This document shows positions 1 through 8,252 of a stretch of DNA of 33,508 nucleotides, piece after piece. The notes beneath the pieces are model-generated. The model made no database searches and was not told the origin of the DNA. It was given only the letters and a program-made list of their open reading frames with translations. A program made the position numbers and the translations under genes. Source of the stretch: Candidatus Kapaibacterium sp. GTDB taxonomy: Bacteria > Bacteroidota > Ignavibacteria > Kapaibacteriales > WFXC01. The stretch spans positions 1 through 33,508 of the forward strand of contig WFXC01000026.1 of the NCBI GenBank assembly GCA_015490805.1. The letters run 5' to 3'. Position 1 is the stretch's first letter. Every line of letters starts with the position of its first letter.

Positions 1-1656
1 CTGATCTATCTGGCGAGGGTTATCGTTGGGTTTACCGTTGCGCTCTTCCCAAGCAGTAAAGTCATAATCGCCACAGTCCTCTACAAACTCCAGCACTGGC
101 TCTAAGGTATCCAGCTCATCGATCTTATTGACGGCGGTCGCGGCGGGCCATGCGTAGGATTCCCATGTCGCAAAACCATAAATATATCCTCCAAAAGGAG
201 TTTCGCCCTCGATACGATGGGGTCCAGGATTGACGTTTAGTACAGCATAGTATACATTGGTTCCTGGAATCTGCTGGGTCAGGAATGACGGAACTCTTTG
301 CCACACGTACTGTCCGTCCAGCTTAATCGTCTTGAGTTTCCGCTGTTCTGGATCATCCGGATCGCCAATTGCCAGAATATTGAAATAGTTTTTGGTAAAT
401 GCTCGATTGGAAGGTGTCTGGAAGACCGTTCCCTTCGTGTACTGCTCCACAGGAACGACCCAGTAATAGAAGGGATCAAAATTCTGGGCATTGTCCCAGG
501 CGGCAGAATACGAATACTGACAGACCAAAACCGGCTTATCGGCTGTCCACACGGAAAATCCGCGAATCGATTCCAATTGTCCCGGCTGCCAGTCGTTCAG
601 GTACTCAAAAAACTCTCCAGCTTTTTTCAAAAGTCCTGACAACTGGCCAATCAGCGCCCCAGATCGCTTATCATACCACTTAACTTCCCAAATTGTATTA
701 TCCTGTGAAGCGACGATCCGGAAGAAATCTCCGCGATTTTCTCGCAGTAGTTCTCCCGTGATATATTGTTTTCCCCACGCATGCACTGGTGGCGGCATCG
801 TCAGCAGGTGATCCCGACTGGTAAGCCCAGCAGCAATTGGTATAATACTCCGAACGTGATAGGAGATAATACCAATAGGTTTCGTTGCTATAACCTCCGT
901 GCCCGTAATATCGAACAATTGTTCCTGGGATTCACCGGTAGTCTGAAAAACGAAAGCTTCACCTTCATTCAAAGTGATTGTGTATGGCTTGTTCCAATCC
1001 CGTGGAAATTGAATCTGTTGCTTGCCCCCCTGCCAGAAAATATACCCGCTATTCTGACCCCGAAGCTTGACCTGGACAACTGTCCCATCGTATTTTGCCA
1101 GAATCACAAATCCCGAACCGCGGGGGTAATTCCAGCTCAGATCTTTGTAATCGTAATGTCCCACGTGGATATACCGCTTGCCCCACACTTCCACGGGAAG
1201 TGCCAGGTAGCCTTCTGAAGTAAACTGATGAGCGGACATCACATAGACAGAAATCGGATCTTCAGCAGTAATGTGAATGGCTTTCAGCGATTTTCTACCT
1301 CCTTCATCTCGCATTTGATGTGATTCAGAAAGATATCCATCTCTCGAAGATATTGTGGTAATCTTCATCGCTTTCACTTCAAACGTATATGGTCCTTGAT
1401 TTAATCCGGGGATACTCATCGTGAATCGTGTATCCACCGACGAAGTGACATAAATTTCCATCAAGCGGAAGGCACCATCCCCACCGGGTCCACGGTAATC
1501 TGTGTTTTCGTTCTGCGGAAAAGCAATCCAGAACTCTCGTCCCTGTGTACCGTTGGCTAACAACCACTGCGGGGAAATTGCTTCCCGCTTTTGTGCAGAA
1601 AGACTGAGCGCTCCCCCAAGAAAGACAAACAAAGGAAAAAGCCACCACCGCATCAT
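1..1656 (-). CDS. Secreted IgGFc-binding-domain surface protein, 3' end outside window
   Basis: This is an open frame of 552 codons without a stop, running off the left edge, so the C-terminus is missing. Translation begins with a Sec signal peptide (basic MMRWW, hydrophobic LFPLFVFLGGALSLSA, then Q). The mature part opens with GREFWIAFPQNE and continues with repeated beta-rich segments such as KPIGIISYHVRS and GKQYITGELLRENRGDFFRI. I recognise this as the IgGFc-binding N-terminal family common in secreted adhesin-like proteins of Bacteroidota relatives. The end of the visible part (residues about 520-552) starts a new module with a Cys (VEDCGDYDF). Two ATGs abut at the start (1654-1656 and 1651-1653); a GAGGG ribosome site lies 5 and 8 bases upstream respectively, so the second may be used. 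A TAAGTTTG promoter lies at 1709-1739. By analogy with neighbours it probably ends in a T9SS sorting domain, but that is not visible. Binding to IgG is a family name, not a prediction here. Confidence 0.85.
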   Translation of the reverse strand, partial: MMRWWLFPLFVFLGGALSLSAQKREAISPQWLLANGTQGREFWIAFPQNENTDYRGPGGDGAFRLMEIYVTSSVDTRFTMSIPGLNQGPYTFEVKAMKITTISSRDGYLSESHQMRDEGGRKSLKAIHITAEDPISVYVMSAHQFTSEGYLALPVEVWGKRYIHVGHYDYKDLSWNYPRGSGFVILAKYDGTVVQVKLRGQNSGYIFWQGGKQQIQFPRDWNKPYTITLNEGEAFVFQTTGESQEQLFDITGTEVIATKPIGIISYHVRSIIPIAAGLTSRDHLLTMPPPVHAWGKQYITGELLRENRGDFFRIVASQDNTIWEVKWYDKRSGALIGQLSGLLKKAGEFFEYLNDWQPGQLESIRGFSVWTADKPVLVCQYSYSAAWDNAQNFDPFYYWVVPVEQYTKGTVFQTPSNRAFTKNYFNILAIGDPDDPEQRKLKTIKLDGQYVWQRVPSFLTQQIPGTNVYYAVLNVNPGPHRIEGETPFGGYIYGFATWESYAWPAATAVNKIDELDTLEPVLEFVEDCGDYDFTAWEERNGKPNDNPRQIDQ

Positions 1657-1708
1657 TAATTCCCTCGTCGTTTATTTGGACCTACCATCTATTATCACTC
1701 CATCAAAA

Positions 1709-1739
1709 CAAACTTACGAAAAATTCCGAAGATTTCCAA
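1709..1739 (-). promoter_or_regulatory. Bacteroidota-type promoter for the IgGFc-domain gene
   Basis: On the minus strand TAAGTTTG (plus 1709-1716) matches the Bacteroidota -7 consensus TAnnTTTG exactly. A TTG (plus 1737-1739) sits 20 bases upstream, in the expected place for the -33 element. The predicted transcript would start about 45 bases before the ATG at 1656. The element lies in the 91-base gap after the upstream gene's stop codon, so the IgGFc gene can be transcribed independently of the 1402-residue gene. Confidence 0.55.
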
Positions 1740-1747
1740 TACCGCCG

Positions 1748-4700
1748 CTACTTTACCACCCAGAAATATCCCTTCGCCATCTCCAGCGGCGACCGCAATT
1801 CCCAGAAGTACACTCCACTGGACAGCGTATTCGGCAGTGGTATCGAATGCTGCCCTGCGCTGATGGTGATGGTTTGCTGAGCCGAAAGCACACCCGTCAT
1901 ACTATAAACAGAAAGCTGGAGTTCAATCTCTCCTGTGGCATCTACCAGAATCACTGGCTGTGATGCTGGATGTACAACTCGGATAACACGGAACGTAGGA
2001 GCAAGCTGGACAGTACGTAAATCCAACAAACATATTTGTTGTAGCTTAAGTGTCCCATCAATAGTAGTAACGGCAAAACGATCAGGAGACTGAATCGTAA
2101 CATCTGCAATCGTTAAGGGGGAAACGCTTGGATCAGACAACTGGACAACGCCACGCAGTGTGACCAAAGTATCCTCTCCAGGTGTGGTAAAGGATAAGAT
2201 CGATCGAGCTAACAACAGGGAATCCAGAGTAACGATAGCCCGCCCTAAATGATACACAAATGGAACGACAACACGACTGTTGCCCAGATATATCTGTAAT
2301 GGTAGAAAAATGGTCGGCAAAAAGTCTACAGTAAATCCCATCTGCTGCATGTCCGCATCTTGCCCATCCAGTCGTGCCAGAACGGCAATGTCAATGGTAT
2401 CACCCGGAATTGCCTCGTACGCTGGTATGCTGAGCACCAACGAATAGACTTTTTCAACTGCCATCACCGCCACTCCTGCAGTGCTTTGTCGATCACAGCG
2501 TGGACCAATCGTTGCACGCAATGCAGTGCTGACCGTATCGGGAACCAGTGGCGCATAGCGAATCGAAATGGGCAATGAATCGGCCGCTGCTACTGTTATC
2601 GGGAGCGGAGGATGTGACAGCGTCAGCGCTGCTGGCACAGGAGAATCCCACTGAATGTCCGTTACTTCGATCGGAAAATAAGCAGAGGGATTGATCAGAT
2701 AGACCGTTGTAGTCACTTGCTCCTTGCGCGCAAACACGGGACCAACCTGCACATTGGCTGGACGGAAAACTGCTCGTGGGTCTCGAATCGCCACGCTGAG
2801 TTCAACAGTATCCTGTCCCCCACACTGCCGCCAGACAAGGACAACCGGAATGCGATAAATCCCTTCCTCTAAGACTGCTGGATCCAACTGGACAGCAAAG
2901 GAACGTTGCTCACCAACCGACAGGGGAAATGAAAGCGGTGTAGCGGAAACAGCCGCTGCAAAGGAAGCAGGAAGTTGCACATCCACCGTATCGGCGAAAT
3001 TCCCACTATTGCGTACCTTCCATTGCCACTGCTGCACCGGATCACACCGGAACAGGGTATCTGGAAATGACGCTGGCGCTTCCATAATTTCCAGTTCCGG
3101 ACGATACCATCCAAAAGTCACCGGAATCGCAATGGTGTCAACAGAAGCAAAGATACGGAGTGTATCGAGCGCAGTCCGAGGCGCAATCGGTGTCCAGCGA
3201 ACAACAAAGAAAGCAGCAGCACCTGGACTCAGATCAAAAGGCAATCCATAGTCAAATTGCCACTCCAACTCCGGCGCTGTCACCGCCGCTCCATAAATCG
3301 TCACACTCTGACTACCAGCGTTAGTAATCCATACCGTATCCTGCACGGGCGTGGCAGAACAAATAAATTCCGGCAGTGCCAGCATACCCGGCTGCACTGT
3401 AAGCAATTTGTTCTTTGCTGCAATATCGACATCGACACAAATGCTCCACGGACATTCAGCATCTCCCGAAGCACATATTTTACCCACGTATACGGTATCG
3501 CGGGACGGAAACAGTTTGAGCTGTACAGTGAGTTCCTCGCCGGACTGCAATGTTTGTGGCAGCGCTGGCGCAACGATCATCCAATCAGACCGCTGGGGTG
3601 TCAGGAGAATCGTATCGATCACCGCAGCGGCAGTCCCTATGGATCGGAATCGGACAGGAACAACGGTAGTGTCACCGGGACTGATCGTCATCTGGATCTG
3701 TGCTGGCGTAGCAGCTACATCCGTCGTGATTGCCTGTCCGTGCAATACAATGGCAAAGCGGAGATTGCACGGTTGTACCAGAACAATCAACGTATCCGTA
3801 AAATCACCCAATGTGGTTGGAGCAAATCGCAGTTGCAGGTTGATTTGCTGATTCGGGGAAAGCTTCACCGGGGAATTTGCCGGGCTGATCAATTGAAAAG
3901 CGGTGGACGGCACGATGAAATCCAGCACTGATGATTGCGGCGAAAGATTCTGGATCGAGATAGCGGTATCTTTTGGAGTGTTGATGCAGACGGTCCCGAA
4001 ATCGACCTGCGTTGCACTCAGTTCAAGCTCGGGCTGAAAACTGGAAATCTGGATAGCAACAATCTTTGGATCTGCATTTCCCCGTACCTGTGTCCGATCA
4101 TTGTTAGCAAACGCTAAGCTGAAGTTGTAAGACTGATTCTGCTGCACCTGGATAACAAGCTGGAGAGTATCTGCTGCTTTTGGCGGAATAGCAACTGGAA
4201 GCGTTTGTCCTGAACGCCAGAACAGCGCCTGCACGATCGCAGTATCTGAACCCTGAAGTGTCACAGCAGAAATTTTCAACGTGTCGTTTCCACCATTACG
4301 GACAGGAACAGCTACCGTATCAACATCCCGACAGGCAGCAATGTGCTGTACTCGCTGCGGAGCGACAATGATGGGAGAGACACCATATGCTCGAACGACA
4401 ATCTCTGTATCAGGCGAGCATTGATTCACAAAGAGTCGGAAGCGGGCTTCATACCATCCGGTGTCTGGCGGATTGATCTGGAACAACAGATCCGTTCCCG
4501 GCTCCGTAACCTCTAAAGGTAACGTGGAAGCAATACGGATGTTCGAGCTACCGGAAATACGCTTCACGGACTGCAAAGAAAACGCAGCAGTATCAACGGG
4601 CTGCAACGTAACCCCACCAGTGTTATTTTGTCCACAGAATGCAGGATTGATGATCAGGGTGTCGCGGCTGACCTGGTAATGGGTCGGCGGTAGCGCATAC

Positions 4701-5956
4701 CCTTCGATGTAGATAAGGAAGGATCGTCCCACCGTTGGCGTTGTGAAGCGCAACACAGCCGTATGCTTGCCAGCTCGTTGCGGTTCAAAAACAATGCGAG
4801 CATCCATCGAGTCACAGCCAGCAACGGTAAGCGTTGGGCGGAGATCAGTGGTAAAAGCAGAGGAACCTATCAATTCGGTATACGCAGGATAGTCTTTGCG
4901 CCAGTAATTTTTGATCCAGACCTTCTCAACCTGTTTATCACCGACGCAGACCGTATCAAACCGCACAGTATCCGGGTGGGGTTGGACGGGGGGCCAGACC
5001 ATTCGGTATAGTCCACCAGCGCCGGCAATGAACGCTGTGGTATCGTTGACAAACCAGATGTCGTCCAGATTGATTCCTTCCACTCCACAGTTAAGCAATT
5101 CCCAGGAATACCCTCCATTTGTCGTGCGGATCGCTGTTCCACTATCGCCCACGCCCCAGCCAACACGCGGAGTCAGCAGGAAAGAGCCAAACATTCGCTT
5201 GCCCGTAGAGTATGCCACCCAGGTGTTTCCATTATCCAGCGAAAACCCCATTTCACCGCCGGGACCATCTCCATTGCAGGTATTACCTGCTGAAGGGAGC
5301 AGAAAAGAATTCCCATTTTTCGAAATTTCTTCCTGCCAGTGTTTCGGACCAGTGATAGCAAAGATACTCCAGGTACGTCCTCCATCGGTGGTTCGCCAGA
5401 TGCGACCGCTGCTGATAGCATAGCCCAATCCGTTCTCTGAATACAAAATTGCATCACTGAGCCCTGATCCTGGCTCGTTATATTGCGTCAATGACCAGGT
5501 CGCTCCTCCATCGGTAGTACGGTAAAAATTCTGAGGGGTTCCACACCCACCTCCAATGACGACACCGACAGAGTCATTGACAAAGTAGCATCCCCAGAGT
5601 TCTCCAGAGGGATTTGGCGTTACGTCTGTCCACGTACGCCCCCCATCAGTGGTGCGATAAATTCGATCGGGATTCGTGCCAGAGCACCATCCAACAAGTG
5701 GGGAAACAAAGTGAATACTTTCCATATGATTTGCGGGAGCGGGCAATTGAGTTCCTTTCCAAGTTTTCCCACCATCGGTGGTGCGCACCACATAACCGTT
5801 GAAACCACACGCCCATCCATATCGTGGATCGGTAGGAAGAAAGAAGACATCAAGGAAATATCCATACCGATAGGGTGCTGGTAGCTCGACCCGCTGCCAT
5901 TGCGCCATTGCCGGAAGGACAAGGATCACTAACATTCCGTAGAGCCACCGCCGCAT
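1748..5956 (-). CDS. 1402-residue T9SS cargo: Asp-box propeller, anchor-D Ig repeats, sorting domain
   Basis: This is a secreted mosaic protein. A signal peptide (MRRWLYGMLVILVLPAMAQ) leads into a beta-propeller over about residues 20-330, with six Asp-box motifs of the S/T-x-D-x-G-x-T-W type (TTDGGKTW, TTDGGRTW, TTDGGATW, SLDNGNTW, TTNGGYSW and one more), similar to YCF48/sialidase-like folds. Residues about 330-1130 are many Ig-like 'choice-of-anchor D' modules, recognisable by recurring 'VDFGTVCINTPKDTAISIQN' and 'LQLRFAPTTLGDFTDTL' type segments. A cohesin-like segment (YSLVLSIPAYEAIPGDTIDI) follows, and the last ~80 residues form a T9SS type A sorting domain ending GVYFWELRS...YFWVVK. 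It is therefore predicted to be exported and cell-surface attached or released. The ATG at 5956 has GGAGG 8 bases upstream; an in-frame GTG at 5957-5959 is too close to that site. The actual ligand or role is unknown; a structural or adhesive role is inferred. Confidence 0.9.
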   Translation of the reverse strand: MRRWLYGMLVILVLPAMAQWQRVELPAPYRYGYFLDVFFLPTDPRYGWACGFNGYVVRTTDGGKTWKGTQLPAPANHMESIHFVSPLVGWCSGTNPDRIYRTTDGGRTWTDVTPNPSGELWGCYFVNDSVGVVIGGGCGTPQNFYRTTDGGATWSLTQYNEPGSGLSDAILYSENGLGYAISSGRIWRTTDGGRTWSIFAITGPKHWQEEISKNGNSFLLPSAGNTCNGDGPGGEMGFSLDNGNTWVAYSTGKRMFGSFLLTPRVGWGVGDSGTAIRTTNGGYSWELLNCGVEGINLDDIWFVNDTTAFIAGAGGLYRMVWPPVQPHPDTVRFDTVCVGDKQVEKVWIKNYWRKDYPAYTELIGSSAFTTDLRPTLTVAGCDSMDARIVFEPQRAGKHTAVLRFTTPTVGRSFLIYIEGYALPPTHYQVSRDTLIINPAFCGQNNTGGVTLQPVDTAAFSLQSVKRISGSSNIRIASTLPLEVTEPGTDLLFQINPPDTGWYEARFRLFVNQCSPDTEIVVRAYGVSPIIVAPQRVQHIAACRDVDTVAVPVRNGGNDTLKISAVTLQGSDTAIVQALFWRSGQTLPVAIPPKAADTLQLVIQVQQNQSYNFSLAFANNDRTQVRGNADPKIVAIQISSFQPELELSATQVDFGTVCINTPKDTAISIQNLSPQSSVLDFIVPSTAFQLISPANSPVKLSPNQQINLQLRFAPTTLGDFTDTLIVLVQPCNLRFAIVLHGQAITTDVAATPAQIQMTISPGDTTVVPVRFRSIGTAAAVIDTILLTPQRSDWMIVAPALPQTLQSGEELTVQLKLFPSRDTVYVGKICASGDAECPWSICVDVDIAAKNKLLTVQPGMLALPEFICSATPVQDTVWITNAGSQSVTIYGAAVTAPELEWQFDYGLPFDLSPGAAAFFVVRWTPIAPRTALDTLRIFASVDTIAIPVTFGWYRPELEIMEAPASFPDTLFRCDPVQQWQWKVRNSGNFADTVDVQLPASFAAAVSATPLSFPLSVGEQRSFAVQLDPAVLEEGIYRIPVVLVWRQCGGQDTVELSVAIRDPRAVFRPANVQVGPVFARKEQVTTTVYLINPSAYFPIEVTDIQWDSPVPAALTLSHPPLPITVAAADSLPISIRYAPLVPDTVSTALRATIGPRCDRQSTAGVAVMAVEKVYSLVLSIPAYEAIPGDTIDIAVLARLDGQDADMQQMGFTVDFLPTIFLPLQIYLGNSRVVVPFVYHLGRAIVTLDSLLLARSILSFTTPGEDTLVTLRGVVQLSDPSVSPLTIADVTIQSPDRFAVTTIDGTLKLQQICLLDLRTVQLAPTFRVIRVVHPASQPVILVDATGEIELQLSVYSMTGVLSAQQTITISAGQHSIPLPNTLSSGVYFWELRSPLEMAKGYFWVVK

Positions 5957-5990
5957 CACTAATGCCTCCGTGGATTGTTTTTACTTCAGG

Positions 5991-6005
5991 TAAAGTTACA
6001 AAATC
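5991..6005 (-). promoter_or_regulatory. Promoter-like element upstream of the 1402-residue gene
   Basis: The minus strand reads GATTTTGTAACTTTA here; TAACTTTA differs from the TAnnTTTG -7 consensus only at the last base and lies about 35 bases before the ATG at 5956. A TTG lies 23 bases further upstream. The same 14 bases recur exactly at 13681-13694 upstream of another minus-strand T9SS cargo gene, which is the main reason to list it. Confidence 0.4.
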
Positions 6006-6109
6006 CCAGCGAAAGAAAGGGCAACCGAAAGACCCACATTGTGAGTTCTTTCTGTCCAACCAGTGTTTCCGGAATAGTACAAACACCTGTCAAACTTGGT
6101 CCGGTTTCA

Positions 6110-6140
6110 CCCTATGCTCAGCTTCGGCTGCACAATAGGG
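6110..6140 (+). promoter_or_regulatory. UUCG-capped hairpin in the dxs leader
   Basis: The plus strand can fold as CCCTAT (6110-6115), an internal loop, CAGC (6119-6122), the loop TTCG (6123-6126), GCTG (6127-6130), CACA, and ATAGGG (6135-6140). C(UUCG)G is the extra-stable RNA tetraloop only when read on the plus strand, which suggests the element acts in the dxs transcript. No T-run follows, so it is not a classical terminator. It lies 60 bases before the dxs ATG. It might be an mRNA-stability or attenuation element; there is no match to the TPP riboswitch core. The rest of the 243-base gap between 5957 and 6199 holds only the promoter-like element at 5991. Confidence 0.4.
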
Positions 6141-6199
6141 AATGCAAGGCAACGTTTCCATTGGTGCAAATAGCAAGGGTCATAGACATCAAGACAAAA

Positions 6200-8146
6200 A
6201 TGCAAGAGCAATTTCCGCTCCTTTCCCGGATTCACGATCCCGATGATCTCCGAAAACTCCCCATTGAGCAACTGCCACAACTGGCAACCGAAGCTCGACA
6301 ATACCTTATCGACACGATCACCAAAGTTGGTGGACACTTCGGCTCAGGACTGGGAGTGGTGGAGTTGACCATTGCTCTCCACTACGTATTCCAGACCCCG
6401 AAGGACAAACTGGTATGGGATACAGGACACCAGGGGTATCCGCACAAAATCCTGACCGGGCGAAAGCACCTGCTACCGACAATTCGGAAAAAAGGAGGCA
6501 TCTCTGGCTTTCTGAAACGGAGTGAAAGCATTTACGACGTTTTCGGTGCTGGGCACGCCTCAACCAGCATCTCAGCTGCACTGGGTATTGCTACCGCACG
6601 GGATTTAATGAAAAAAGATTTTCACGTTGTCGCTATCATTGGCGACGGGGCAATGACGGGCGGACTGGCGTATGAAGCGATGAATAACTGCGGCCTACAG
6701 CAGCGGAAATTGCTGGTCGTTTTGAACGACAATCAAATGTCGATAGCACCCAATGTCTGGGCGTTAGCCAACTACTTCACAGAGTTAGACACTACCCGCA
6801 TCGTTTTCAAACTGCGGCAAAATATTCAGCGATTGAGCGAACAACTGGAGCCTTTTGGTGATCGAATCCTGAAGCTGCTCCAGCGGATCGAAGGTGGCGT
6901 AAAATCGATCATCACCCCCGGAATGCTCTTCGAAGCCTTAGGCTTCAAGTACTACGGTCCAATCAATGGTCACCATTTGCCCCGGCTGATCAAGATTTTG
7001 CGATTTATCCGGGACACCTACGATCGTCCGGTATTGCTCCACGTTACAACGCAAAAAGGGAAGGGCTACGAAGCAGCGGAGAAACATCCGGAGGCATTAC
7101 ATGCCATTGGCAAATCAGCCACGCCGTCGCAGGATAAAATTGAGATCACCCCCACCCGCCGAAAAGGAAAAAAGTATCAGGATGTTTTCGCCGAGGCTCT
7201 GATTGAATTGATGCGACACAATGAGAAAATTGTCGCCATTACTGCTGCTATGCCAAGCGGAACCAGTCTGGATAAAGTTGCGGCGCACTTTCCTGATCGG
7301 GTTTTTGATGTTGGCATTGCCGAAGCGCATGCTGTTACGTATGCCGCCGGCTTAGCGACGGAAGGAATGATTCCTGTTTGTGCGATCTACTCTTCCTTCC
7401 TCCAGCGTGCTTTCGACCAGATCATCCACGATTGTGCCCTGCAAAATCTGCACGTTGTCTTTGCAATGGATCGTGCAGGCGTTGTTGGTGCGGATGGTCC
7501 TACGCACCACGGTGTTTTTGACCTGGCTGCGCTTCGAGTGATTCCCAATATGGTCTTGATGGCACCCAAAGATGAGCGTGAACTCCGGAATATGCTGTAT
7601 ACGGCAATTGTTGAGCACCAGGGTGGCCCCATTGCCTTGCGATACCCCCGGGGACAGGGACCAGGCAGTGCGTGGAATCCGGGTGATTTCGAGTCTATTC
7701 CCATTGGAAAAGCAGAAATTCTGCGAACTGGTGGCGATGTTGCGCTGCTGGCAATTGGCAAACCGGTAACAGAAGCGCTGGCAGCAGCAAGTATTCTGCA
7801 GCAGCACGATATTTCGGCAGCGGTGATCAATGCACGTTTTGCCAAACCGCTGGACACTGCTCTGTTAGACCAATTGTTCGATACCTATCCATTGATTGTT
7901 ACCATCGAAGACGGGCAAAAAATTGGTGGGTTTGGTAGCGGCGTTCTGGAATATTTTCACGCCCACCCCCGGTCTACCGCTCCCCATATCGTGGTCCACG
8001 GTATCGACGACCGCTTTGTGAGCCACGGTACGCAGGAAGAACTGTACGAAGAATTGCAGCTTAATGCTGCTGGCATCGCACGTCTGGTGCTGGAATCGCT
8101 GCATCTGGGCACTCAAATTCCCAGCTCTTCGTCTCTGGATTCTTAA
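6200..8146 (+). CDS. dxs: 1-deoxy-D-xylulose-5-phosphate synthase
   Basis: It condenses pyruvate and glyceraldehyde 3-phosphate to DXP using thiamine diphosphate, the first step of the MEP isoprenoid pathway in the cytoplasm; DXP also feeds thiamine and pyridoxal synthesis. The product is 648 residues, normal for the family (about 620-640). Visible motifs: DTGHQGYPHKILTGR near residue 70; the TPP/Mg motif GDGAMTGG at 148-155; HVTTQKGKGYEAAE around 300; the catalytic glutamate in DVGIAEAHAVTYAAG (E375); and DRAGVVGADGPTHHG. The residue after the catalytic Glu is Ala, where E. coli has Gln. The ATG at 6200 is chosen because it gives the family length. The same frame stays open upstream to 5975, and TTG 6161 is possible, but that extra sequence does not look like Dxs. 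The ribosome site is weak. It is followed 5 bases later by a tRNA gene. Confidence 0.95.
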   Translation: MQEQFPLLSRIHDPDDLRKLPIEQLPQLATEARQYLIDTITKVGGHFGSGLGVVELTIALHYVFQTPKDKLVWDTGHQGYPHKILTGRKHLLPTIRKKGGISGFLKRSESIYDVFGAGHASTSISAALGIATARDLMKKDFHVVAIIGDGAMTGGLAYEAMNNCGLQQRKLLVVLNDNQMSIAPNVWALANYFTELDTTRIVFKLRQNIQRLSEQLEPFGDRILKLLQRIEGGVKSIITPGMLFEALGFKYYGPINGHHLPRLIKILRFIRDTYDRPVLLHVTTQKGKGYEAAEKHPEALHAIGKSATPSQDKIEITPTRRKGKKYQDVFAEALIELMRHNEKIVAITAAMPSGTSLDKVAAHFPDRVFDVGIAEAHAVTYAAGLATEGMIPVCAIYSSFLQRAFDQIIHDCALQNLHVVFAMDRAGVVGADGPTHHGVFDLAALRVIPNMVLMAPKDERELRNMLYTAIVEHQGGPIALRYPRGQGPGSAWNPGDFESIPIGKAEILRTGGDVALLAIGKPVTEALAAASILQQHDISAAVINARFAKPLDTALLDQLFDTYPLIVTIEDGQKIGGFGSGVLEYFHAHPRSTAPHIVVHGIDDRFVSHGTQEELYEELQLNAAGIARLVLESLHLGTQIPSSSSLDS

Positions 8147-8151
8147 CTGTT

Positions 8152-8224
8152 GACCCCGTAGCTCAGCAGGTAGAGCAACGGCCTTTTAAGCCGTGGGTCG
8201 CAGGTTCGATCCCTGCCGGGGTCA
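8152..8224 (+). tRNA. tRNA-Lys (anticodon UUU)
   Basis: It forms a full cloverleaf of 73 bases. The acceptor stem is GACCCCG (8152-8158) with CGGGGTC (8217-8223) and discriminator A 8224. The D stem is GCTC/GAGC, the anticodon stem ACGGC/GCCGT with loop CTTTTAA, so the anticodon is TTT at 8185-8187. The variable loop is GGGTC, and the T arm GCAGG-TTCGATC-CCTGC. CCA is not encoded and must be added by CCA transferase. It starts 5 bases after the dxs stop and is followed by five T's (8226-8230). It is probably cut from a dxs read-through transcript, since no separate promoter can fit. Confidence 0.97.
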
Positions 8225-8252
8225 CTTTTTGCCAATTAAGCCGGATAGCGGT

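Noticed and set aside
1379-1648. 89-codon minus-strand frame near the left edge
   Set aside because: It lies in another frame inside the 552-codon IgGFc-domain gene, which has a signal peptide and family motifs.
5975-6199. 75-codon N-terminal extension of dxs
   Set aside because: It does not resemble Dxs, would exceed family length, and overlaps the leader hairpin and the divergent promoter element.
5960-6199. TPP riboswitch before dxs
   Set aside because: The conserved thi-box core is absent; only a UUCG hairpin is present.
8193-8252. Upstream start for the membrane-protein gene
   Set aside because: It begins inside the tRNA-Lys gene.
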